A DNA stretch of 26,310 nucleotides, taken from IMG/VR virus record IMGVR_UViG_3300043395_001487, positions 1 through 26,310 of that record; one strand, written 5' to 3'. Of the stretch, positions 20,532 through 26,310 are shown piece after piece. The position numbers were made by a program, and so were the translations under genes. The DNA is from a virus. Position 1 is the first letter of the stretch. Each line of letters begins with the position of its first letter. The notes below the pieces were generated by a model, which was not told the DNA's origin, searched no databases, and saw only the letters and a program-made list of their open reading frames with translations.

Positions 20532-20878
20532 GCTGCCACCTTAACATCGTGGCAAGACTCGCACCCATTGCAGTCTGTAAGGTCATTCTGGCGAGATACA
20601 AAATCGTCCATTTCCTGATAAGTGTCGAAGTCGTATTCTTCGCCACATTGACCGCATGACCATGACCATTGAACATCAAACCCAATGGAACAATAAACGC
20701 AACCTACCCAGTCTTCATCCCAAACCCAAACATTGCCAGACGATTGGTTGACACCTGCTTGGGTATAGGGTGAAGTTGAAAGCCCATTTTCTCGGATGGC
20801 TTTTAAGCACTCTGCAAGACGATCAAGATCGGCCCCTGCGAATTGTTCAAACAATGATTGTTTTTCGATGCGTTTCAT
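20528..20878 (-). CDS. Cys-rich zinc-binding-like protein, 116 aa
   Basis: AGGTG sits 5 nt before the ATG. Residues 1-45 are helical (FEQFAGADLDRLAECLKAIR). From residue 50 on: VWVWDEDWVGCVYC (CxxC), WSCGQCGEEYDF (CxxC) and CNGCESC (CxxC-x2-C). Three Cys pairs, the first two forming a likely zinc ribbon. No catalytic motif. Family not recognised. Ribosome site AGGTGTCAA is shared with two other genes of this operon. Confidence 0.7.
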   Translation of the reverse strand: MKRIEKQSLFEQFAGADLDRLAECLKAIRENGLSTSPYTQAGVNQSSGNVWVWDEDWVGCVYCSIGFDVQWSWSCGQCGEEYDFDTYQEMDDFVSRQNDLTDCNGCESCHDVKVAA

Positions 20879-20950
20879 GTTGACACCTATTTAGTGAACC
20901 TGGAAAAGCCCAGGCCAAAGCCCACTAGATAATGGGCGATGGTATGGGTT

Positions 20951-21163
20951 TTAATCCCTGAAACTAGGAAGCTGGAAAACACCATTCTTACCCGATTTCA
21001 TGCCCCCAGCAGGGATAACATTAGGGGCATCAATGCATCCACCCAACAGGGCAAAACAATGCAAGGGTTCAAGATTTCCAAGGGCTTTACGCCATGTGTC
21101 TTGATCAGTGAAACCTTGTCGAACGAGGGTTGATTTAGGGTTTGAAAATGTATCGAGTTTCAT
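20951..21163 (-). CDS. Small hypothetical protein, 70 aa
   Basis: AAAAGGTGTAACC precedes the ATG, a good site. Sequence includes KSTLVRQGFTDQDTWRKALG and a Gly/Pro-rich end GGCIDAPNVIPAGGMKSGKN. Mixed composition, no membrane segment. The antisense frame in the same place lacks a ribosome site. Family not recognised. Confidence 0.6.
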   Translation of the reverse strand: MKLDTFSNPKSTLVRQGFTDQDTWRKALGNLEPLHCFALLGGCIDAPNVIPAGGMKSGKNGVFQLPSFRD

Positions 21164-21165
21164 GG

Positions 21166-21315
21166 TTACACCTTTTCACTTTTGAGGGCTTGCAATTGGG
21201 CTTCAAGTCTTGCGATGGATTGTCTTACCCGTTCTTTTTGCTTCGGGCACTTAGACTGCTTCAAGACAACATTTTGCCAATAGATCGAATTTTCAAGGGT
21301 TTTAATGCTTGTCAT
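21166..21315 (-). CDS. Small basic helical protein, 49 aa
   Basis: GGGGTGAACC precedes the ATG. The product, MTSIKTLENSIYWQNVVLKQ then SKCPKQKERVRQSIARLEAQ and LQALKSEKV, is basic and ends in a coiled-coil-like helix. The stop lies two bases before the next ATG. Family not recognised. Confidence 0.6.
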   Translation of the reverse strand: MTSIKTLENSIYWQNVVLKQSKCPKQKERVRQSIARLEAQLQALKSEKV

Positions 21316-21318
21316 GGT

Positions 21319-21402
21319 TCACCCCCACACAATCAAGATACAGGCGAGAAAGAAAGCCCCAATGATGGAACCAATGGAAACGATGAGATCGGGTTTTTGC
21401 AT
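21319..21402 (-). CDS. 27-residue single-pass membrane peptide
   Basis: AGGTGTCAATC precedes the ATG. MQKPDLIVSIGSIIGAFFLA followed by CILIVWG is a short polar start and one membrane helix. It sits four bases before the next start, in an operon where the ribosome site is shared with real genes, so it is probably translated. Could be a small inner-membrane regulator. Confidence 0.5.
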   Translation of the reverse strand: MQKPDLIVSIGSIIGAFFLACILIVWG

Positions 21403-21435
21403 GATTGACACCTATTTGAGTTGAGTTGGAAGGGA

Positions 21436-21786
21436 TTAGGCATTGGCCTGCTGAATGGCCCATTTATCTAAAATGCTCACTTGCTGGTCATATTCGGTCT
21501 GAGTGATATGACCTTGCATGAGCTTTTTGTCCAAGCGATTCATGTGCTTTTCAACAGTCGCCTCAATTTCATATTCCGACAATGTGCGGGTTTCGGCTTC
21601 AAACTCTTGGGCTTTGAGGAAGTTGGAGTAGATCGCCTCGAATTTGTCCCCAAAAGCCTCATAAAGGCGTTTGGAGTTGACAGAGTCGGCCAGTTGAAGG
21701 GCACACCCAATGGCGCTCATAAATGACCCATAGTGGCCATCAGTGAGAATCTGGGAAACTTTGAATAATTCGGATTTGTTGAGCAT
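21436..21786 (-). CDS. Helical protein with SHOCT-like C-terminus, 116 aa
   Basis: AGAGGTGTCAAG precedes the ATG at 21786; the open frame upstream to 21942 has no ribosome site. Residues 1-85 are helical (FKVSQILTDGHYGSFMSAIG). The C-terminal LDKKLMQGHITQTEYDQQVS resembles the short SHOCT-type tail (Gly-x-Ile-Thr-x2-Glu-[FY]), often used for oligomerisation. First gene of the leftward operon that ends at the 20283 terminator. Function unknown. Confidence 0.65.
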   Translation of the reverse strand: MLNKSELFKVSQILTDGHYGSFMSAIGCALQLADSVNSKRLYEAFGDKFEAIYSNFLKAQEFEAETRTLSEYEIEATVEKHMNRLDKKLMQGHITQTEYDQQVSILDKWAIQQANA

Positions 21787-21813
21787 CTTGACACCTCTTG
21801 AAAAGTTGATGAA

Positions 21814-21842
21814 GTATGAGAATAAATTTTTTACCCTCATAC
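21814..21842. promoter_or_regulatory. 7-bp inverted repeat in the leader of the leftward operon
   Basis: GTATGAG (21814-21820) and CTCATAC (21836-21842) are perfect inverted arms around a 15-nt AT-rich centre, 28 nt upstream of the ATG at 21786. Either an operator or an mRNA hairpin. Together with 21843-22027, which holds no gene, only weak -10-like A/T patches are seen here. Confidence 0.45.
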
Positions 21843-22027
21843 CTATATAGCAGGGAAGAATCGTGCCAACCCCCATATTTCCCTTATAAATCAACGATAA
21901 TGGTTTTCCCTTAAGATTAAAGCAATAAGTTATTATCATCATTGAAGTTATAGGTGAGGGTTGGATATGCTTGGATTAGATATCTGAGTGAGGGTAATTA
22001 GTCCCCTTGGGATGGTGCTTCCCTCGC

Positions 22028-22099
22028 ATACCCCCTAGGGTATATATAAATACTCCCCAGGGTATGCTTGCCCACTTGGTCATATACCCCCTAGGGTAT
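22028..22099. promoter_or_regulatory. Array of three 16-bp operator-like palindromes
   Basis: ATACCCCCTAGGGTAT at 22028-22043, ATACTCCCCAGGGTAT at 22050-22065 and ATACCCCCTAGGGTAT again at 22084-22099. Arms ATACCC/GGGTAT flank a 4-bp centre; the middle copy differs at 2 positions. Start-to-start distances are 22 and 34 bp. A TATATATAAATA stretch lies between the first two. This is the layout of a repressor or activator site cluster, as in lambdoid switch regions. Confidence 0.65.
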
Positions 22100-22217
22100 C
22101 TGCTGGCATGGTGTTGTTTTTGAGAGACATGGTAGGGGGGGAGGGGTGTGTGTGGTGAGGAAGATTTGTAGGAGCCACCCAAACTCTGAAAAAGGCAATT
22201 TAGAAAACACAATGGAG

Positions 22218-22508
22218 ACGACTAGGTAGCAAGAAGAAGGTCGGACGAATGGTATAGGCGTGAGAAGGCAGTCGTAGCAATTCTCATGGTCTTGAGAATC
22301 CACTGACTAAAGTGGTGGGTGTCGTTTAGCGGTTAGGGTGAGTTAGTCCCTATGGTGGCGATCAGGTCGTATTACTGAGCTTCCTCAATGCGTACCATTC
22401 TTTAGCCACCGTCCCCTGACTTCCTGGTGAGGATTGCCCTGCTCTTCGCAGTGGGGACATCCGTATATCTCATGCCTTTGAGGGTGCGACTGCCACACCC
22501 GACATCCC
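22218..22508 (+). ncRNA. Candidate large structured RNA (closed multibranch domain)
   Basis: Stems seen by eye: ACGACT/AGTCGT (22218-22223, 22270-22275); ATTCTCA/TGAGAAT (22280-22286, 22293-22299); CCACT/AGTGG (22300-22304, 22311-22315); an enclosing stem GGGTGTCG with CGACATCCC (22317-22324, 22500-22508, one bulge); inside it TAGGG/CCCTA (22334, 22348), GGTGGC/GCCACC (22354, 22405) enclosing GGTCGTAT/ATGCGTACC and TGAG-CTTC-CTCA, GTCCCC/GGGGAC (22411, 22453) enclosing CTGC-TCTTC-GCAG, and GGGTG/CACCC (22482, 22496). The base pairs leave few gaps. One pair is U-G only if read on the plus strand, which weakly favours that strand; read leftward it would be the 3' end of the HNH message. No known RNA class recognised, and no promoter found. 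Confidence 0.5.
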
Positions 22509-22516
22509 TTTAACTC

Positions 22517-22969
22517 TTAACGCCAATCTGTCGAATCAAGGTTCGATTTGCCTATGTTACACGCCTCGCAAAGTACTTGCAAGTTGTTTTCGTCAAGTTC
22601 TAAGTCTGGGAAAAGCGACCTTGGCTTGATATGGTCGACATGGATATAACCACCAGTTTCCCCGCAACACTGGCATTTCTTACCAAACCTGACGAGCACC
22701 TTGTAACGGAGTTCCCGCCATTCCCTAGTCTTATAGAAGAGTTTGCCCATTCCGACCTGATAGACAGGGGTTGGCTCAAACTTGGGCTTTGGCTTTGGCT
22801 GGCTTTTCTTGGCTATGGCATAACCGATCTGGGATGCCTTTTGGTTGATCAAATCCCTGATGACAGAACTACTCATTGCCAGTTTTTCTAGCGTTTTCTT
22901 AGCCTTAGCCGCCTTTTTCTTGCGACTGAGCTTGACTGCTGCCATGCCCTGCTTTGTGTAGATTGCCAT
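22517..22969 (-). CDS. HNH endonuclease, 150 aa, divergent from terminase
   Basis: The frame is open to 23068, but the promoter on this strand (23096-23069) would start the message near 23062, so the ATG at 22969 (MAIYTKQGMAAVKLSRKKKA) is chosen; its ribosome site is weak. A Lys/Ala-rich basic N-terminus (residues 14-32) precedes the C-terminal HNH domain: KTREWRELRYKVL, CQCCGETGGYIHVDHIKPRS (CxxC and DH core), ENNLQVLCEACNIGKSN (Asn and second CxxC). HNH proteins next to terminases often assist cleavage of packaging substrates, but those are usually co-oriented; here it is divergent, so a free-standing nuclease is also possible. Confidence 0.75.
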   Translation of the reverse strand: MAIYTKQGMAAVKLSRKKKAAKAKKTLEKLAMSSSVIRDLINQKASQIGYAIAKKSQPKPKPKFEPTPVYQVGMGKLFYKTREWRELRYKVLVRFGKKCQCCGETGGYIHVDHIKPRSLFPDLELDENNLQVLCEACNIGKSNLDSTDWR

Positions 22970-23068
22970 GAAAAAAGCCCACTGGTAGAGATACAGTCGT
23001 GCCCCCTGCAAAGCAAGGGCTGTACCTCTGCCAATGGACTCTTTGTTCGGCACGAACGAACAATCCAT

Positions 23069-23108
23069 ATTCTAGCGCCTTGACAGTTTTTGTCAATGGG
23101 ATTACCCT
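23069..23108. promoter_or_regulatory. Divergent promoters sharing a TTGACA-TGTCAA palindrome
   Basis: TTGACA (23080-23085), 5 nt, TGTCAA (23091-23096): each arm is a perfect -35 for one strand. Leftward: TTGACA at 23096-23091, 16-nt spacer, TAGAAT at 23074-23069. Rightward: TTGACA at 23080-23085, 17-nt spacer, TACCCT at 23103-23108. A protein bound to the palindrome would control the HNH gene and the packaging genes together. Confidence 0.6.
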
Positions 23109-23126
23109 ACTCCATAACTTCCTTCT

Positions 23127-23534
23127 ATGGGCAAAAGAATGAGTGATGTTTCCGTCAAGAGAGGTCGTGGTCGACCTAAGAAAACAATTGGTCAGATGAC
23201 TGTAAAAGACTTGTCTAAACAGAAGCAAGACTTACTACCAGTTACTGAAGGGCAAAGACTCAAAGCCCTGAAAAACATCCTCCTCAACTCTGCTGGCACA
23301 AATGTCGTCCATAAAGCGATTGAAATCGCTATGAATGATGAACACCCTGCCCAAGCCTCTATGATCAAACTACTGATGGACAGAACCCTGCCTGTCAGTA
23401 TGTTTGAGAAAGAAAAGAACCAAAGAAGTGCCGTGACTATCAATATCACAGGCATTGGGGATAACCCTATATCCATAGGCTCACCTGATGAGCCTGAGTC
23501 TGAAATCATTGATGTCGAGGATAAGAATGGCTGA
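23127..23534 (+). CDS. terS: Small terminase subunit candidate, 135 aa
   Basis: ATG 23127 or 23139 (MSDVSV); neither has a strong ribosome site. A basic SVKRGRGRPKKTIGQMTVKD at residues 9-28 has an AT-hook-like GRGRPKK core. Residues 35-95 are helical (GQRLKALKNILLNSAGTNVV, HKAIEIAMNDEHPAQASMIK), with LLMDRTLPVSMFEK; the C-terminal 40 residues are acidic (SPDEPESEIIDVEDKNG). Position directly before the large terminase with an 8-nt overlap is the main reason for the call. It would recognise phage DNA and feed it to the large subunit. Confidence 0.7.
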   Translation: MGKRMSDVSVKRGRGRPKKTIGQMTVKDLSKQKQDLLPVTEGQRLKALKNILLNSAGTNVVHKAIEIAMNDEHPAQASMIKLLMDRTLPVSMFEKEKNQRSAVTINITGIGDNPISIGSPDEPESEIIDVEDKNG

Positions 23535-24786
23535 TTTACAGTTCAAGTTACTTCCTTGGCAGCAAACTGTCTTTGGTGACAAAACCCGCTTCAAAGTCGT
23601 AGCCGCTGGTCGGCGTTGTGGTAAATCCCGCCTTGCCGCCACTAGCCTGATCATTGAAGGTTTGCGCTGTCCTGCTGGCTCAGCAGTCATGTATGTGGCT
23701 CCTACCAACGGTCAGGCTCGTCAGATCATTTGGGATGTGTTGCTGGAGATTGGGCGTGAAGTCATTGCTGGTAGCCATGTGAATAACCAAGACATCACCC
23801 TGATCAACGGGGCAAAAATCTATGTCCGTGGGGCTGATAGACCAGATACGCTTCGTGGCGTGAGCCTGACATTCGTGGTTTTAGACGAAGTGGCTGATAT
23901 TAAGCCTGAAGCCTGGGAACAAGTCATCCGAGCCGCCCTGTCAGACAAAAAAGGCAGGGGACTGTTCATTGGTACGCCAAAGGGCAGAAACTGGTTCTAC
24001 GATATGTACAAACTTGGCTTGGAAGAGGAAGACCCAGAATGGAAATCTTGGCACTTCACTACGGCTGATAACCCTCTGATCGACCCAAAAGAGATCGAAA
24101 ATGCCAAGAAAACTATGTCAACCTTTGCCTTCAACCAAGAATACAAGGCGAGCTTCAACAATGCTGGAGCCGATGTTTTCAAAGAAGAATGGCTGAAATA
24201 CGGGGTTGAGCCTCAATATGGCAGTTACTACATAGCCTGTGACTTGGCTGGCTTTGAAGAAGTGGCTAGAGCCGCTGCGAACGCCAAAATCAAGCTAGAT
24301 GAGTCTGCCATAGCAGTTGTCAAAGTCACAGATGATGGCGTTTGGTTCGTCAAAGAGATTGTCCACGGACGCTGGGACATCCAAGAGACTGCCACTAAGA
24401 TTCTGATTGCCATTCGGGAATATAGGCCACTGGCAGTAGGCATTGAGCGTGGAGCACTGAAAAACGCTGTAATGCCCTATTTGTCAGACATGATGCGTAA
24501 AAACAACTGTTTTGCCCATATCCACGATTTGACTCATGGAAATAAGAAAAAAGCAGACAGGATAATTTGGGCATTGCAAGGGCGGTTTGAACATGGCAGA
24601 ATTGTGCTAAATTCTGAGGAAGACTGGGACGAGTTTATAGACCAACTATTGCTTTTCCCATCAAAGGGGGTGCATGATGACTTGCCTGATGCACTTTCTT
24701 ACATAGATCAGATGAATGTCACAACCTACTTTGAAGGCGACAACGAAGACGATTGGGAGCCAGTCGACATAATTTCGGGGGTGTGA
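23527..24786 (+). CDS. terL: Large terminase subunit (ATPase-nuclease), 419 aa
   Basis: GAGG lies 6 nt before ATG 23527, deciding this start over the in-frame codon at 23488. Walker A GRRCGKS (residues 28-34), Walker B VVLDEVAD (117-124) with the catalytic Glu-121, coupling motif GTP (149-151). The RNase-H-like nuclease has Asp-239 (ACDLAG), Glu-307 (GIERGA) and Asp-384/Asp-388 (HDDLPDAL). It packs DNA into the prohead using ATP and cuts it. All key residues are present and the frame is intact. The stop shares a base with the portal start (TGATG). Confidence 0.95.
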   Translation: MADLQFKLLPWQQTVFGDKTRFKVVAAGRRCGKSRLAATSLIIEGLRCPAGSAVMYVAPTNGQARQIIWDVLLEIGREVIAGSHVNNQDITLINGAKIYVRGADRPDTLRGVSLTFVVLDEVADIKPEAWEQVIRAALSDKKGRGLFIGTPKGRNWFYDMYKLGLEEEDPEWKSWHFTTADNPLIDPKEIENAKKTMSTFAFNQEYKASFNNAGADVFKEEWLKYGVEPQYGSYYIACDLAGFEEVARAAANAKIKLDESAIAVVKVTDDGVWFVKEIVHGRWDIQETATKILIAIREYRPLAVGIERGALKNAVMPYLSDMMRKNNCFAHIHDLTHGNKKKADRIIWALQGRFEHGRIVLNSEEDWDEFIDQLLLFPSKGVHDDLPDALSYIDQMNVTTYFEGDNEDDWEPVDIISGV

Positions 24787-26310
24787 TGGAAGAAAACCAG
24801 TTTGACCAGCCTAGCGACTCAGACAAAGAGATAGTCAGCTTTGTTGTTGACCATTGTGACCGCTGGAGAGACTGGCGAGACACCAACTATTTGACGCTTT
24901 GGGAGCGTTACGAGCGTATCTTCCGAGGCGAATGGGCTGCTGAAGACAAAACCAGAGAGTCTGAGCGTAGCCGCATAGTCACCCCCGCTACCCAACAAGC
25001 CGTAGAAACCCGCCATGCCGAGATCATGGAAGCCATCTTTGGTCAGGGTGAGTTCTTTGACATCCAAGATGATGTGCGTGATGTCAATGGAACTCCGCTA
25101 GATGTTGGCTTGATCAAGGCTCAACTGATGGAAGACTTCAAGCGGGACAAAATCCGCAAGTCTATCGATCAGATTGAGCTGATGGCTGAAATCTATGGCA
25201 CTGGCATTGGCGAGATCATCGTCACCACCGAGAAAGAGTTTGTTCCTGCCACGCAACCAATCCCTGGTCAGACAGGACAAGCCGCAATTGGCGTGATTGA
25301 GAAAGACCGCATTGCAGTCAAAATCAATCCCATCAACCCTAAGAACTTCCTATTTGACCCTAATGGAGCATCAATTGATGAGTGCATGGGTGTTGCCATC
25401 GAAAAGTATGTTTCTATCCACAAGGTTGTTGAGGGTCAGGAAAAGGGTATCTATCGCAAAGTGGAACTTGGGCTGGATTCACTAGACGATAGGCTGGAAC
25501 CCACTCAAGAACTGACTCAGTACCAAGACGACAAGGTGAAGTTGCTCACCTACTATGGTCTGGTTCCCCGTGAGTATCTGGAACAACTGGAAAACAATGG
25601 GGCAGAAGTTGTTGACTTGTTCCCTGAAGACAGCATTCAAGACGAGTATTCTGACCTTGTTGAAGCCATCGTTGTGATTGCCAACGATTCTGTTTTACTC
25701 AAGGCGCAGAAGAATCCTTACATGATGCAAGACCGTCCTGTGATTGCCTATCAGGACGACACTGTTCCAAATCGGCTGCTTGGTCGTGGTACTGTTGAGA
25801 AGGCTTACAACAGCCAAATGGCTATTGATGCTCAGGTTCGTACGCACCTTGACTCTCTGGCACTGACGACCAGCCCAATGATGGCTATGGATGCCACTCG
25901 ACTGCCCCGTGGTGCTAAGTTTGAGGTTCGTCCTGGCAAAGCCATTCTGACCAATGGCAATCCGAACGAAATCCTGTTCCCATTTAAGTTTGGAAACACA
26001 GATGCTGGAAACATGACGACTGCTCAGGCGTTTGAAAAGATGCTTTTGCAGGCGACTGGCACTCTGGACTCTCAGGGAATGGTCAGCCAAGTCTCTCGGG
26101 ATGCTGGAAATGGTGGTATCAGCATGGCTGTTGCCTCCATCATCAAGAAGTACAAGCGCACTTTGGTGAACTTCCAAGAAGATTTCTTGATTCCGTTCAT
26201 CCAGAAGGCGACTTACCGCTATATGCAGTTTGACCCTGAGCGTTATCCCACTGTGGACATGACATTCATTCCGACTGCCACCTTGGGCATCATTGCTCGT
26301 GAGTACGAAC
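24786..26310 (+). CDS. Portal protein, P22-like, N-terminal 508 aa (cut by window edge)
   Basis: The ATG shares one base with the terminase stop and the frame stays open for 508 codons to the window end. DRWRDWRDTNYLTLWERYER (residues 25-44), then TPATQQAVETRHAEIMEAIF (68-87) and the later LGRGTVEKAYNSQMAIDAQV match the helical wing and stem regions of P22-type portals. DNPNEILFPFKF-like text appears as GNPNEILFPFKFG, then a long helix with SMAVASIIKKYKRTLVNFQE. It forms the dodecameric DNA channel to which the adaptor at 1518-2180 binds. The 3' part is missing. Confidence 0.85.
   Translation, partial: MEENQFDQPSDSDKEIVSFVVDHCDRWRDWRDTNYLTLWERYERIFRGEWAAEDKTRESERSRIVTPATQQAVETRHAEIMEAIFGQGEFFDIQDDVRDVNGTPLDVGLIKAQLMEDFKRDKIRKSIDQIELMAEIYGTGIGEIIVTTEKEFVPATQPIPGQTGQAAIGVIEKDRIAVKINPINPKNFLFDPNGASIDECMGVAIEKYVSIHKVVEGQEKGIYRKVELGLDSLDDRLEPTQELTQYQDDKVKLLTYYGLVPREYLEQLENNGAEVVDLFPEDSIQDEYSDLVEAIVVIANDSVLLKAQKNPYMMQDRPVIAYQDDTVPNRLLGRGTVEKAYNSQMAIDAQVRTHLDSLALTTSPMMAMDATRLPRGAKFEVRPGKAILTNGNPNEILFPFKFGNTDAGNMTTAQAFEKMLLQATGTLDSQGMVSQVSRDAGNGGISMAVASIIKKYKRTLVNFQEDFLIPFIQKATYRYMQFDPERYPTVDMTFIPTATLGIIAREYE

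Noticed and set aside
22131-22160. G-rich run as a G-quadruplex
   Set aside because: One G7 and one G4 run with GG pairs; four separate GGG runs are not clearly present, so only a weak two-layer form is possible.
21976-22303. Leftward open frames across the operator and RNA region
   Set aside because: No ribosome sites, they read through palindromes and G-runs, and composition (Pro/His/Ser-rich) looks like chance coding.
22325-22337. TTTAGCGGTTAGG resembles a tRNA D-arm
   Set aside because: No matching acceptor stem, anticodon arm or TTCGA-type T-loop follows; the bases fit better in the multibranch fold.
22218-22969. Group I intron or HEARO-type element (structured RNA plus HNH gene)
   Set aside because: No split exon on either side, terminase genes are intact, no intron core motifs seen, and the HNH protein lacks the RuvC-like part of IsrB proteins.
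23488-23526. Longer N-terminus for the large terminase
   Set aside because: It lies wholly inside the small terminase gene and lacks a ribosome site, whereas GAGG is well placed before 23527.
1-26310. Lysogeny module
   Set aside because: No integrase, excisionase or full-length repressor was recognised; the operator array alone does not prove a temperate lifestyle.

Overview
The window looks like most of the genome of a tailed phage with a short tail (podovirus type, loosely P22-like in its head and neck genes). The host is probably a Gram-negative, perhaps aquatic, bacterium: the phage has a GH19-type endolysin, a lipobox protein and canonical AGGAG ribosome sites. The phage calls rest on family recognition by eye; no search was run. 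Genes are tightly packed, with many ATGA/TGATG stop-start overlaps. I see no integrase, tRNA gene, CRISPR array or insertion sequence.

Layout. (1) 1-11437, rightward late genes: the tail end of an upstream gene (probably the major capsid protein), a terminator-like hairpin, six small proteins (one coiled-coil/membrane, one Cys-rich and HiPIP-like, three very basic), a head-tail adaptor, a P22 gp10-like neck/tail protein, a short fibre-like protein, three large Ala/Gln-rich proteins that are probably ejected with the DNA, a lysis block (membrane protein, lipoprotein, holin candidates) and the GH19 endolysin. (2) 15831-11434, leftward early operon: mostly tiny unknown proteins plus an ERF-type recombination protein, an SSB-like protein and three HTH or winged-helix proteins. 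It converges on the lysin gene with overlapping stop codons. (3) 16015-20254, rightward: a 50-residue secreted Cys-rich peptide, then a consensus promoter, a structured leader, an HNH protein, a replication-initiator-like protein carrying iteron-like repeats, small Zn-ribbon and coiled-coil proteins, a PAPS-reductase-like PP-loop enzyme and a RuvC-like resolvase. (4) 21786-20332, leftward: small proteins ending at a clear intrinsic terminator. (5) 21787-22516, no gene: a 7-bp inverted repeat, three near-identical 16-bp operator-like palindromes, and about 290 nt that can fold into closely packed helices including a closed multibranch domain. (6) 22969-22517, leftward HNH protein. (7) 23127-26310, rightward packaging genes: small terminase candidate, large terminase, and a P22-like portal that runs off the window.

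How it fits together. Packaging genes at the right edge and the post-capsid genes at the left edge would be neighbours if the genome is circular or circularly permuted; only the portal end, scaffold and capsid (a few kb) would then be missing. Replication seems to rely on the host polymerase: the window has only an initiator-like protein, single-strand annealing/SSB functions and a Holliday-junction resolvase. The most unusual parts are the operator array with the adjacent structured RNA next to the terminase genes, the possible origin inside the initiator gene, and the secreted Cys-rich peptide.
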